This document shows positions 1 to 13,300 of a DNA stretch of 64,000 nucleotides, in pieces. The first letter of the stretch is position 1. The number at the start of each line of letters is the position of its first letter. The notes under the pieces were generated by a model. That model was not told the DNA's origin, made no database searches, and saw only the letters and a list, made by a program, of their open reading frames with translations. The translations under genes and the position numbers were made by a program. Source of the DNA: Apostichopus japonicus (Eukaryota; Echinodermata; Holothuroidea; Aspidochirotida; Stichopodidae); contig NC_092567.1 of assembly GCF_037975245.1 (NCBI RefSeq), forward strand, positions 167,501 through 231,500, given 5' to 3'.

Positions 1-299
1 GTCAACCTCAGACCAAGGCAACATACCGCAGTACCCTCCCTTCTCACAGTCATGTAGCTCGCGAAGCGGACGTGTATATCCGCTGGTATGGCGTGAGCAC
101 TGACACATTCAATGTAAATATCGACACCTGTTGTGATGGCGCGGGTTACGACTTCGATACCCGACGTTCAAGGATAAACTTTTTCATTTTTTCGCAGCTC
201 ATTTGAAGAAAATACGAATTACTGTGCTTACTGTCCTTATGAAAAACCAACTCAGATGATGGGAGTTGAATATAACAAAACATATATATATATATTTTT

Positions 300-397
300 T
301 TACCAACCCAAATCTCAGATGGGGGAGCACTCGGGGGGCACTAGGTTTTCCAGGGGGGGGGCACGTGCCCCCCGGGCCCCTCTTGGCGACGCCACTG
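300..397. mobile_element. Terminus of a hAT-like non-autonomous element
   Basis: A G/C-run-rich stretch ends in CTTGGCGACGCCACTG, which reads CAGTGGCGTCGCCAAG on the other strand. This is nearly the same end as the better-defined element at 59698-60782. No partner terminus or flanking 8-bp duplication was found in the window, so this is a truncated copy or its other end lies outside. The short open frames across it come from G/C runs and are not taken as genes. Confidence 0.45.
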
Positions 398-1415
398 CCT
401 ACAATAATAACGACATACACTTGGTCGCCACCCCCTTCCAGTTTTTTTATATATATATATATTTTTTTTTTAATTTATGTAATATTTTAATCATTACTAT
501 TATGATAAACCAACGCATACAAAACAAATTATATTGTGATCGTTGCATATTAACATTAAAATATCCCCCTTTTTGTTTATAAAGTGAGAATTCATAACAA
601 TTTAAAATACCACATATACCGGGACACTTACTGATTATAATGATAGGCTGCTCATAACAAGGTTCCGTCGAGTTGCGTGAGAGAGGCTTCATTAAAAGTC
701 GTCAGTGTAGCTCCTGATTTGAGAGTGCTGAAAATTTACTGGTGATTAAAAGAAGGTAGGTTCAGGCTGGATGCTCTGACCCTGTAAATTATCCATAGAA
801 AAATATGTTCCTACTTCCATGCCGTTAAAAAATGCAATAGATGTCTAGTAGTAATGATGGCGGCAGTAAAATATCTATATAAAAAAGTTGACTTTTATAT
901 TTGAATTTGTAGCGTATCGGAAGGGCATGACCTATCACCAAATCAATAAGACAATATATTTGGTGGATCTGAAATAACATACTGTAATTTCGCTTTAGAA
1001 ACGAATTTGAAATTTCATCTTTTGAGCATGTTGTGAATTAAAGTTAATGAATTAGGCTAATAAATCAACTTTCAATGAACATTAACGAGTAGGCGTACAT
1101 TTGTACATCAAGTGATCATGAAAAGTCATATTGCCTTGAGAGAATGTCATTTCAGGCAAATTTCTAACATTTCAAGAATCTTCTTGAACCTGCAGTACAG
1201 ATAGACACAACGAAGAGTATAGTTACATATACTTAAATAGTCTTCGTTTTTTGTTACGCAGGTTCCAAAAGATTAGATTATCTCGCTATAGTTGTCTCAT
1301 ATGTTATTTAAATTGGGAGTCGCGACCCTTCCTAGGGTTGCGAAGATATTTAATTCAGAAATGGAGAAGTAAATTGCTGAAATTAGTGAGTGAAAATGTC
1401 TTCACCATACATAAC

Positions 1416-1418
<3 letters not shown>

Positions 1419-1456
<38 letters not shown>
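1419..1456. repeat. (TA)n microsatellite
   Basis: An uninterrupted alternating AT tract. The surrounding stretch from about 400 to 2500 is AT-rich and shows no supportable gene; a G-rich run sits at about 2151-2175. Confidence 0.9.
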
Positions 1457-1459
<3 letters not shown>

Positions 1460-2524
1460 TATATGACTCGTGTCACTATAGGCTATACAGGGTCAACTGG
1501 GAACCATACTCGATCATTAATAATTAAGTTAATGAAGAAAACAAACATCATATTTCACCAATTTGCGATACGAACGGATGGTGAAATTATATTCAAAGTT
1601 CGGCAAACGAAGGAAAAAAAGTATTTTGTTAAATTTGTGGGACTCAAACATTTTAATTGAATGGTTAGTAATTCGGAGCTACAATGTTTTCTTTATTATT
1701 ACTATTATTTTACATTTGATTTGCCTTGCGCATATTCTTTGTCATGTTATTATCGATCAGACAAACAAGAAACCATCTGAAATCTGATGTAACTCTGTAA
1801 AAATATTACATGATAGATATAGCTAGAACGTCCCAGTATACAAAAAGTAGACATGGATACGAATATTGTGCATAATGTATTTTACCCTCCCACAAAGTCT
1901 GTGTTACTGTTACAATGAATCAGTCCCATACACAATCCAATGTTTTTTATTTATTATGCAAACAAAATTTTGATAATGCAAATAAGAATACAAGTCTGAA
2001 ACAATAGAGAAAAGAACAATTTGTCTCTGGCGATTGGATTTCCTTGAATATAGGATTGAATGATTCGGAATAGAAGACTGTTAAATTGGCCATTTTGTGG
2101 AATTACTTCACTCTAATTTTTAAATGCTGGTGGGTTTAGCGCGTGTTTGTCGGGGGAGGGGGAGGGGGGGGGGTGGATTGGTGGTGATTCGATAATATTT
2201 GGCTATAACCTTGTCCATCTCATGTCCTGTATGCACCCACAGTTATGGCAAGTTTATCATTGCTTTGCGCCATTGATACGAAGAATAAACTAATTGATAT
2301 AATCATTTAAGTAGTGCATAAGGTGTTATTAAGTGAAGCAAGGTATTAAAACATGTATTAGAATAATAGAATGTGAGTTCTCTCATAAATGAGCATATAG
2401 AAACTTATTTTACCTAACATATTATTGCAAAATAGATGCAAGGTCACGTTGTAGCGAGTCTTACATGCAGTTCCGCAGAAGTGATGGCGGTAGTTACTTT
2501 TCTTGGACTTGCACTCTGTGTGCA

Positions 2525-2554
2525 GTTGCTATGCAACTTGTCACGATGTAAACA
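2525..2554 (+). promoter_or_regulatory. Candidate RFX X-box plus forkhead/FOXJ1 site
   Basis: GTTGCTATGCAAC at 2525-2537 is a near-symmetric match to the RFX X-box (two GTTGC half-sites around AT). TGTAAACA at 2547-2554 matches the forkhead core used by FOXJ1. The pair lies 10 bases apart and about 220 bases upstream of the start codon at 2756. RFX and FOXJ1 are established activators of motile-cilium genes. Assignment to this promoter is inferred from position; no transcription start has been mapped. Confidence 0.5.
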
Positions 2555-2755
2555 TTGTACTTCCGCAAATTGTACTCGTTGGTTGTATACAAAGGCTTGT
2601 TTCCACTAATGCTTAGCGACACTACTTGTGGCAGGCAATTTGTTAGCGTGACTAGTCAACTGCATTGAGACAACTGTCAAATCCCGAAGAGATAAGAAGA
2701 CCGAGGAGCTTGGTCCAGACTATTTTCCGTAATTTAGATAAATTAAGACATAATC

Positions 2756-5700
2756 ATGACTCGAGATCAACGGTTCGATCTAAAGCACACCAGTTCTGGC
2801 AAAGGACTTGATTACAGGCCAGGATATTATTTTCCTGCTTCAGATTTTAAGGTTTGTACAAAAGCCGAGGTTGTTAAATGATTCTACCAGCCCATAGCCT
2901 AGTTGAAAACATTTTAGGCTAGGCCTAAGTTAGGTTATGTAACTTCTAGGAACAAACCGTTAAAAAATAACTGTTTTCGTTAACTTTATTATTTAGGGAC
3001 CTAATTTGCATGGGAAATTTCATACAAGGTTAATTTTACCCATAAAGTTTGTGTCTCATGGCTATCCTGACATTACTGTAGAGTTACAAGTTATAGTTTA
3101 CCAAGTTTGGCAAGGGTACTAAGTCTGTACATATTTTCTCACAATTCCAGTCTTTAACTCAGACTGTAGTCCATTTCTTGGCAAGGGTACTAAGTCTGTA
3201 CATATTTTCTCACAATTCCAGTCTTTAACTCAGACTGTAGTCCATTTCATAGTGTAGCTTCAGGATGTTTACTTTGTTGATTTATTTACCTGTTCCCCTG
3301 TAGGCCTAGGCATATTATTTCAATGTTCTCTATCAGGATCTAGTGCCTAAGTGCCATTCCACCATAGGTACATACCGTCATACCTTTCCGCCATAGGTTT
3401 CTATCCTTTCCACCATGTCCGAAAGACTCAAAACTTATCGCGGAAAGGTACATTTTAGGAATGGATGTTACCCTGATGTACAGGAATGTATTAGTGAAAC
3501 TTTCTTTGAATCGCGTGGAAGGATACGCAGGTACAGTGTCTTCAAATGTGACAGTTGGCTGGATAGACTGAATTGTAGTTAAGACAAGATTGGGGAATTG
3601 ATACACTGTCTTTAATAAACAGGTTAATTGAATAATTCTAATTGTAAGTGTGTAAGAGTCGATACACTGTCTTCAAATATGTAATAGTTGGTTGAATAAA
3701 TCAAATTTAAGGCTACGGCTGATTGTGTAGTTAAAATTCTGAATCTAATTTGATTTTGTGGATTTTGCGGGCCTTGGTTAGAATTACGCAAAGCAATATA
3801 CAGTGCATATACAATGCACCCACAATAATGTGCTCTTTCCGCCATAAAAAAAAGTGTTTCACGGCCATGGCAGTAACATGGCAGATTGGCAGTTTGTCTA
3901 TAACGCAAAGAGCACATATATTCTATATAGCGAAAGTACAGATGGCAGAATGACACGGCCCCCATTACTTGTATAACGATCAACTTGAGTCTAACTATTA
4001 TTGGACCTTGATTTAACTGGTTGTGATGGTTGTAGTTAAACAGTTCTATTTATATCTTTCTGATATTTTTTTTCTGGAAATCAGCCACTTTCCTTTAATT
4101 TCTGAGGCTCAATATTTGTAAGTTTCACATTATGCTTTCAGTTATTTCTTGAAAAAGATTTAACACCATTTCAATTCTTTATACTATTTGTAGACAACAA
4201 TTGACAATCCTTTACCCCCTGATCTGGCAAAGCAAGATGAAATCATCAAACCTTTCACCACAACCACTGGAGAAACACATAACTTGAAACATCATGGAGG
4301 AGTACTTAGCAACGATCAGCACATGAAAGCACCAGGACGTTGGAATGTTCACTATAACAAAGATTTAAGAGAAAAGGTTTGTAGTTTGCCATTAATCTTA
4401 AAGCTATCAAAGAATCTGTAAAATGAGACAAAATTATAACTGTTTGTATTGTTTTTCTTACCCTATTGCTGAGGTTGTGACAAGTCAGTGTAGGCTTACT
4501 AGGCCTAGCTAAAATGTTAATTGTGAACAGAAAGATACATACCAAATGAAGCAAAAGTGATGGTCATATGAATTGGAGCAACTTGTCATGTGAGAAAATG
4601 GAAACACTATAGTAAACAGTTGTAACTGTACAAGTGGTTAACTTTGTACATTTCCATGTTTAATTGATATTTCCAGCTTCAAGACCGTCCATGGAGAAAA
4701 CCATTAACAATGGGATGCCAGGAAACAGAGGTGCAAGCACAATATAAAGGAGCCCAGACCCAGCCTGGTGTAGATTTTGGTAGAAAACTGGCTAGCAACC
4801 CCCAATCAACTAACTTACAGACCCACCACAAGAGTATGCCATCTCCAGTGAAGGTTAGTATCATGTACCTCCCTTAACTATCATAATGGCATGATCATAG
4901 CAATATCAGACATTTTACACCAAATATTTAGGAAGATGGCTGGTTAGTTTGAAGCAAGTTTCCTGATTAGAATGTTGTCTTCCACAATTCTGTGAATATG
5001 GCCTCCACTGACATAATGTGATAATTAATGTGCACTATTGTTCCTCATCTATAGGAAAACCTTCCTAAGTACAAACCGACATTAGTACGAGATGATGGAG
5101 TGATGCAGATACTGGATCCCTATGTCCCAACATCTCACAGGACCCACAAGAGATTCAGCAGACATGAACTGGATGGAGTGCCAAAGAAGGATGCTGCCAC
5201 CTATTGGAGGTGTGAGGACTATCCTCAGGCATGGGGTCATGGAACAAAGCATAAGTAAGTACATCATTCAGCCACTAATTTATCCCACATCGCAAAATCT
5301 TATGCAAAATGGGTATACAGAGTGTGTATACAGAGTGCAAAGAAGTAAAGCAGTCTCTGTTGTATGAGACAAAATACAGAGCCTTGAAAACTGCTACACA
5401 AAGTTTGAACACTTAATTATTCGCTGGCATTGACCCTCCAGGACAAAGTAAGGTGTTGTTAAACACTTAATATCATCACGATTGACAGACTATTATCAAG
5501 TTTGAATCATATGGCTCAGGCAAGTCAATGGTTTACTTATAAACTTCAGGTTGAGACCTAAGTTATGTAGATTTATAGCGGTTTCAGTAGACATTAGACA
5601 ACACAAATTAACTCATTGTCTCAAAGAACAATATTCTGTAATCATTCATGCATAGTTGATTTTCATGTGTAAGACGAACACTGTGTTAATACATGTAAAT

Positions 5701-6192
5701 CAAACTGTAGTCAATAATGTAATCATTATGGTCCTATTCAGCAAATCGGTGTCTCTACTAATCATGCCAGCAAACTTAGTAGTTTTAACAACTTTTAAAA
5801 ACTGTGCTAGGTGTGCCAGCAGCCATCAGTGTATCCTTGATTAAGTTTTGTCTCTCTTCTTTTTCATGTTTAGTCTCCTACCAAAAGGATCTGTACCCAG
5901 AGAGCAGCGACGAGGACCAATGAGAGACAAGATGGTGTTCAAAACTCCAATCATTGAACCTGTCCGCTGGCCAGAGAAGTTTCAGCGGTGTCCTCATGAT
6001 GGTATTAAATCCATCCAAACCACATCATATCAAACTCCGTCAGATCCAAAGATGCGTGAAATATTTTCTTGTCCTGTTGATACTCCTTGGGTAATTCCTG
6101 AAGCAGGACCCCAACAAACATTCTCAGTACCCAATATGTACAAGACAGAATATGGAACATATGCAAGTGGCAAACCTGTGATAACTTTATGA
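2756..6192 (+). CDS. Five-exon gene, 324-aa uncharacterised protein, probably axonemal/ciliary
   Basis: Coding exons are 2756-2851, 4194-4376, 4677-4853, 5055-5254 and 5874-6192. Every intron has GT-AG borders, phases match (0,0,0,2), and the total of 975 nt gives 324 residues ending VITL-stop. An in-frame TAA lies 12 nt before the ATG, which fixes the start. The protein has no signal peptide, membrane segment or enzyme motif. It is rich in Pro, Lys, His, Tyr and Trp, with short scattered motifs such as RPGYYFPASDF, APGRWNVHY, DRPWRKP, YWRCEDYPQAWGHGTKH and PVRWPEKF. That composition is typical of small axonemal microtubule-inner or sperm-tail proteins, but I could not match it to a named family, so the role is inferred. 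The RFX/forkhead pair upstream agrees with a ciliary role. The gene structure is secure; the function is not. Confidence 0.85.
3107..3248. repeat. 71-bp tandem duplication in intron 1 of the 2756-6192 gene
   Basis: Two adjacent copies (3107-3177 and 3178-3248), identical or nearly so, starting TTGGCAAGGGTACTAAGTCT. The near identity indicates a recent duplication. Confidence 0.9.
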
Positions 6193-7218
6193 TGAAATGA
6201 TATGACTGCCAACTAGATCATGAAAGTGGAAAATTGAGTGTAAAGACCTGTGCTGCCAGTTACATAATCTATCCTTTTGCAAGATTTGGTTGTTCATATG
6301 TAATCTCCTAATGAGTAGTCAACAAAAATCTACCAGCACAATCATGAGTTATGTCAAATGTTTGTTTCAAAGCTAGTGATCATGTTTTGATTGATCTTGT
6401 TTTATCATTAACCTAAACGGTCATTGGATTTTGCATCCAGATTGATTGTTTTGCTAATCTTCTTAACAATTCTTTCAAATCCTGCACATTGCTGTCAGAT
6501 ATTGATTGGGACAGTGTGAACTAGTAGAACTGCTTGTACGGCCCACTTGGGAAAAATAATGATCATCTTGAAAAGCTTATTCTTAATGATAGCAACTGTC
6601 AATACACAATGTATGATGTGAATACATTATTTGAATGTTCCAATGTCATGGTAAGAAACAGCCACAAGGGTGTTCTTTAAAGATATTATGTGGAATTCTC
6701 CTGCTTTAGTCATTTCAGACAAAATTCTTTCAGTGATGAAATTTATTTCCCAACATGATGTTAGATGTTTCAGTGTATGAAATATTTGAATGACATGTAA
6801 CTCTATGTCATAGCTGAAAGATCCTTACTGATACATATACAGGTAGATCCCAAAAGGAATATGAAAATGTATTCAAGGTACATGAGCAGTTGATAAACTA
6901 ATATGCAATTGCTAAGATAGCCATTTGTGCTGTTCATGCTGAAGTTCATTTATCTGATATGTAATCCTAGCCTGAGATGCATTTTCTTAACAAGTAAATT
7001 ATGCCTAAATTTACTATCTATACAATAGGATTTTATTATATAACCATTTTTTAAACAAACCTTTCACTAGAAGTGAGCCATTTTATGATCATAAGGGTGG
7101 CCAGATTATGATCTGATTATGTTTCATCTAGACTACTATGGATCAGGACAGCATTCTGCGGGAATTATATCTCAAATGTGTTACTTTGTAAAATAATTGT
7201 ACATAGAAATCTATTTTT

Positions 7219-7224
7219 AATAAA
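7219..7224 (+). promoter_or_regulatory. Candidate polyadenylation signal AATAAA
   Basis: AATAAA about 1.03 kb after the stop codon of the 2756-6192 gene, giving a plausible 3' UTR of about 1 kb. Other near-matches occur in the AT-rich flank, so the real 3' end is uncertain. Confidence 0.4.
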
Positions 7225-7229
7225 CTGTG

Positions 7230-8086
7230 ATGAAAACCTTAAGTATCTATGTCAAATCTTATCATTTTGAAATTATTATGCCTCTGACTTGAGGGGTTTC
7301 TCCATTTGACAGTTTAATATAGCAAGTTCTATCAACTTTTATGCAGCAAAACTTAACATTTCTGTGGAATCCAGACCTTGTGCAAAATTTGAGACATTGA
7401 CCAGGGCATTGCCAATGCCTTGGCATTGACATCTGTTATCAGCTCACAGTGTGTGGAGTGCCTTATTAAACATTTACTAATAATATAAGGGATTTGGAAT
7501 GGATTTCGAGCAGATCCCAGTTTGGATTGTCTATCTTACCCTGACTATTTCCAACTTAAACCTAGGCAGTATCATCACTTTCCATTGAATTGATAGATGC
7601 ACTCTTTTGTTAGTTGCACATACAAAATTTTCTGGGTAGAACTCAAAATAAATGTACCTAGTTGTGTCTGGAAGTGCTTACAGATGCCCCAAGGCATTTG
7701 TCTCATCTAAGCCTGTTGGATAACATGGCACTGGTCTATTTCTAGGACCAGATTCATTTCTAAGAGGGGGCACTTGCGAAGTTGTTGAAAATTGTTGCAG
7801 CGCTGTTAACTTCCGTTGATTGTTTGCTTCAAAGCATACATCAGTATGTAGTTGGATCGATCTACTGTAAGTTACAGGGCTTGGTAAGCTGGATCATTTC
7901 GGTCAACCAACACAGTGGTATAGAATTGATCTAATTATGTCCTCAGATTGGATGATATTTCTGTATGGTAGTTAGGTCTATTATTGACATGGGACTCACA
8001 ATTGGGATTATGAAAGATGAGTTTTATCCATTTCTTCTTTGTACCAAGATTATCTTCATCTTTTGACAAAGTCTATATAAGAGGGA
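7230..8086. other. Intergenic, no gene seen
   Basis: AT-rich sequence between the 3' flank of the + strand gene and the 18-bp minisatellite. No open frame with coding character, RNA gene or element end was recognised. Confidence 0.5.
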
Positions 8087-8342
8087 CATGCCTTCTGCCC
8101 TTCTCATGCCTTCTGCCCTTCCTATGCCTTCTGCCCTTCTCATGCCTTCTGCCCTTCTCATGCCTTCTGCCCTTCTCATGCCTCCTGCCCTTCTCATGCC
8201 TTCTGCCCTTCTCATGCCTTCTGCCCTTCTCATGCCTCCTGCCCATCTCACGCCTTCTGCCCTTCTCATGCCTTCTGCCCTTCTCATGCCTCCTGCCCAT
8301 CTCATGCCTTCTGCCCTTCTCATGCCTTTCTGCCCTTCTCAA
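8087..8342. repeat. 18-bp minisatellite
   Basis: About 14 copies of CATGCCTTCTGCCCTTCT with few substitutions. A single-base gain near 8327 shifts the phase, and one more partial copy follows at about 8364-8381. Because 18 is a multiple of three, long frames stay open on both strands (LLPFSC- and RRAEGM-type peptides). These are treated as artefacts. Confidence 0.95.
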
Positions 8343-9114
8343 GAAGCATAAGTTTTCGAGGGACATGCCTTCTGCCCTTGTCAAGAAGGATAAGTTGTCA
8401 ACTTTATTAAAAAAGACCAAATAGTGCTTGGGCAGTGTTACATATCACATGTAAAGTGAAATAAGTAAACCATGCATCCTTATAATTCAAGAAGAATTTG
8501 AAATGATTCCAAAATAATAAAGGAGAGAAATCATTCAATTACTCTTATTTATTACAGTAACAAAAGTTATTGGACATACCCTACCAACAGATCCTCTCAA
8601 TAATCACATATTTACAATTCATCCATTCCTTACTCTTTACTGTAGGGTTGTAACAGGTAGAGTGACTGATCTTCCCTAATAGAGACAATATACAGTACCT
8701 TGTTGAGCAGCAGGCTTTAAACTTACAGAGCTGCAGTATTTAAAAAATAAAGACTACTTTTCCTAGGATATTAATACTCAACAGTCATGGACTTTGATCC
8801 AACAATGGATGTGTTCCTTCAACATCAACCTGCATTTGGAGTTGAAACGTTGTCAGCTTTCATATTCAAGCATTTTTAACTTTCAAAATATGAAACCCAA
8901 AGACATCTGGAAATATAGCAGCAGAGATTATTACTACGGCAACCCAGAGACCATTGCATCTATTATTATACTCGACAACTTACTAACAAGCTTCTTTTTT
9001 GGCAGGGCCTTTTTTACTATACTGTAACAGGACTAAAGTCAAGGCATGTTTTTGATGACTCCATAAAATGGAGTGACTATAGTTACAACACTAACATTGA
9101 ACCAGTACACATTA

Positions 9115-9120
9115 TTTATT
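9115..9120 (-). promoter_or_regulatory. Candidate polyadenylation signal of the SR-factor gene
   Basis: AATAAA on the - strand, about 1.2 kb past the stop codon at 10333-10335. A second candidate lies at 8548-8553. Without transcript data the choice is open. Confidence 0.3.
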
Positions 9121-9375
9121 GAAGAACAAACACAAAAATATACCACCACAATCTACAAGTTCTGATTGTGCTTAGGTAATTGCAGAGGTAACTTTAAAAC
9201 AAAATGATTCAATTTGGGGACTCCTCACAAACCACATCATTTGCCATCACTCCTTGCAGAGAAAAGAAAATGTATAGAAATCATACTCACACATTATGCT
9301 GTGATATTTGCAATCTGTGAATGCATTTAAAAGGAATATTTGGTAGCTGAAGTTGAATTCTTACTAGCAAACTTG

Positions 9376-9500
9376 CTCATAGCACTTTGTATGGCAAAGA
9401 TATGAACATTTCACATCCTCATAGCCCTTTGTATAGCAAAGATATGAACATTTCACATCCTCATAGCCCTTTGTATGGCAAAGATATGAATTTTTCATAT
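9376..9500. repeat. 42-bp tandem repeat, three copies
   Basis: Three successive copies of a unit beginning CTCATAGCNCTTTGTATNGC and continuing AAAGATATGAACATTTCACATC. The third copy is degenerate at its end. Confidence 0.85.
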
Positions 9501-10332
9501 GTTGTAAATGCATCTGGCAACAACATAATGTCAACAGCGCAATTCAGCTGAAAATGCCTTCGTTTTTGTCAGTTTTTCAGATCTTTAAGCTACATGGACA
9601 GATGCAGCTATGTCTACACGTTGTTGCCTTAACTGCTGTTTGTGTATCTACAGTCCAAGTTAGGAAGTGAGGTTAGGAAGTGAGACCACAGTTTCATTTG
9701 ATTTCAATCAAGATAAAGGAATTAAACAAGCACATCAGATACTCAGATGATTGCTGGAGATAACTGTGTTCTAATGAAATATCTAGCAATCTTGACTCCT
9801 GATGTAATGGAATACCTACAAAATAAGCAGAATATATGCAAGGTAAATATGAATAGTGTCAAACCCTTAATTTGAAAACCTGAACTGCTGAAAATTTAAG
9901 ATGCAGGGAAAGTGAAAAATGTCTCTTGTGGTGCACTCTGTAAAAAACCACCTCAAGGGAGACTTGACCCAAATATTGTAATTGCTCAGGATACAATATG
10001 AACTTAATAGAGATTTAATTAAACTGTGATTAAGTTAATTCATGCCAGAATACAAATTTTGAGCAAAGCTTGGTAATAAATGTCAAATTTTGTGTAATGA
10101 ATACATCTATTTTTTGAGCAAAGCAAATCTAATATTCTGTCACTTTTCTAGAAAATACTGCCTGGTACCTTAAATCCCAAACAAATAATTGTAGAAGGGT
10201 CACAAAACTTATGCCAGTGTACATCAAAAGTTTTCAGTTTTATAATGTCACCCTTAGGAATGAATTTCATAAAAGTTTGTTAGTTTTCATGAAAACAATT
10301 TTCAAAAGGGGATCAACAAGAAAGGTGAAAGT

Positions 10333-13300
10333 TCATGAAGCTGATTCCTGGTGTCCATTTTTGTTCGGTCCATCGTTGTATTCTGCCTGTTCATTTGGCA
10401 CAATGGGACTAGCTTCTCGCTGGGACCTCTCTGGACTTTCACCCCTTGCCCCTCCCTCGTTGTTATCACGCCCCTTTGATGGAGATCTGCTCCTGTCTCG
10501 ACTCCTAGAGCGGCTGTTTCTCTCCCGGCTTCTGGATTTAGATCGACTTCTGTTCTCTCGTACAGGTGACCTGCTCCTTTGAAGCAAACATAACATTATA
10601 CGTTACAATTACAAAAGATGAACACACCACGGCACGATTAATCTAATATCGCAATAATGGCATAGGGAATATAACCAGAATGAAAACATTTCATGGTTCC
10701 TTGCTGCTGCTCATTGATTAATCTAGTATGGCAGGGAATATAACCAGAATGAAAACATTTCATGGTTCCTTGCTGCTGCTCACTGATTAATCTAGTATGG
10801 CAGGGAATATAACCAGAATGAAAACATTTCATGGTTCCTTGATGCTGCTGCTCATTGATTAATCTAGTATGGCATAGGGAATATAACCAGAATGAAAACA
10901 TTTCATGGTTCCTTGCTGCTGCTCAATGATTAATCTAGTATGGCAGGGAATATAACCAGAATGAAAACATGGTTCCTTGCTGCTGCTGCTCATTGATTAA
11001 TCTAGTATGGCATAGGGAATATAACCAGAATGAAAACATTTCATGGTTCCTTGCTGCTGCTCATTGATTAATCTAGTATGGCATAGGATATATGACAAGA
11101 ATGAAAACATTTCATGGTTCCTTGCTGCTGCTCAATGATTAATCTAGTATGGCATAGGATATATAACCAGAATGAAAACATTTCATGGTTCCTTGCTGTT
11201 GCTCATTGATTAATCTAGTATGACAGGGAATATAACCAGAATGAAAACATTTCATGGTTCCTTGCTGCTGCTCAATGATTAATCTAGTATGGCATAGGGA
11301 ATATAACCAGAATGAAAACATGGTTCCTTGCTGCTGCTCATTGATTAATCTAGTATGGCATAGGGAATATAACCAGAATGAAAACATGGTTCCTTGCTGC
11401 TGCTCAATGATTAATCTAGTATGGCAGGGAATATAACCAGAATGAAAACATGGTTCCTTGCTGCTGCTGCTCATTGATTAATCTAGTATGGCATAGGGAA
11501 TATAACCAGAATGAAAACATTTCATGGTTCCTTGCTGCTGCTCATTGATTAATCTAGTATGGCATAGGATATATAACCAGAATGAAAACATTTCATGGTT
11601 CCTTGCTGCTGCTCAATGATTAATCTAGTATGGCATAGGATATATAACCAGAATGAAAACATGGTTCCTTACTGCTGCTCATTGATTAATCTAGTATGGC
11701 ATAGGATATATAACCAGAATGAAAACATTTCATGGTTCCTTGCTGCTGCTCATTGATTAATCTAGTATGGCAGGGAATATAACCAGAATGGAAACATTTC
11801 ATGGTTCCTTGCTGCTGCTCAATGATTAATCTAGTATGGCATAGGGAATATAACCAGAATGAAAACATTTCATGGTTCCTTGCTGCTGCTGCTCATTGAT
11901 TAATCTAGTATGGCATAGGGATATATAACCAGAATGAAAACATTTCATGGTTCCTTGCTGCTGCTCATTGATTAATCTAGTATGGCATAGGGAATATAAC
12001 CAGAATGAAAACATTTCATGGTTCCTTGCTGCTGCTCATTGATTAATCTAGTATGGGCATAGGGAATATAACCAGAATGAAAACATTTCATGGTTCCTTG
12101 CTGCTGCTCAATGATTAATCTAGTATGGCATAGGATATATAACCAGAATGAAAACATGGTTCCTTGCTGCTGCTCATTGATTAATCTAGTATGGCATAGG
12201 GAATATAACCAGAATGAAAACATGGTTCCTTGCTGCTGCTGCTCATTGATTAATCTAGTATGGCAGGGAATATAACCAGAATGAAAACATTTCATGGTTC
12301 CTTGCTGCTGCTGCTGATTGATTAATCTAGTATGGCATAGGATATATAACCAGAATGAAAACATTTCATGGTTCCTTGCTGCTGCTCATTGATTAATCTA
12401 GTATGGCAGGGAATATAACCAGAATGAAAACATTTCATGGTTCCTTGCTGCTGCTGCTCATTGATTAATCTAGTATGGCAGGGAATATAACCAGAATGAA
12501 AACATTTCATGGTTCCTTGCTGCTGCTCAATGATTAATCTAGTATGGCATAGGGAATATAACCAGAATGAAAACATTTCATGGTTCCTTGCTGCTGCTCA
12601 TTGATTAATCTAGTATGGCATAGGATATATAACCAGAATGAAAACATTTCATGGTTCCTTGCTGCTGCTCATTGATTAATCTAGTATGGCATAGGGAATA
12701 TAACCAGAATGAAAACATTTCATGGTTCCTTGCTGCTGCTCAATGATTAATCTAGTATGGCAGGGAATATAACCAGAATGAAAACATTTCATGGTTCCTT
12801 GCTGCTGCTCATTGATTAATCTAGTATGGCATAGGGAATATAACCAGAATGAAAACATGGTTCCTTGCTGCTGCTCAATGATTAATCTAGTATGGCAGGG
12901 AATATGACCAGAATGAAAACATTTCATGGTTCCTTGCTGCTGCTCATTGATTAATCTAGTATGGCATAGGGAATATAACCAGAATGAAAACATTTCATGG
13001 TTCCTTGCTGCTGCTCATTGATTAATCTAGTATGGCATAGGGAATATAACCAGAATGAAAACATGGTTCCTTGCTGCTGCTCATTGATTAATCTAGTATG
13101 GCAGGGAATATAACCAGAATGAAAACATGGTTCCTTGCTGCTGCTCATTGATTAATCTAGTATGGCAGGGAATATAACCAGAATGAAAACATTTCATGGT
13201 TCCTTGCTGCTGCTCATTGATTAATCTAGTATGGCATAGGATATATAACCAGAATGAAAACATTTCATGGTTCCTTGCTGCTGCTGCTCATTGATTAAGC

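Larger units (their letters stand above)
8545..10330. other. Region downstream of the SR-factor gene
   Basis: No second gene is seen. The stretch holds candidate reverse-strand polyadenylation signals (TTTATT on + at 8548-8553 and 9115-9120) that could end the SR-factor transcript, and a 42-bp triplication at 9376-9500. It may therefore be largely the 3' UTR and flank of that gene. Confidence 0.4.

Noticed and set aside
8017-8424. Open frames over the CATGCCTTCTGCCC repeat on both strands
   Set aside because: An 18-bp unit keeps frames open by arithmetic; the peptides are pure repeats.
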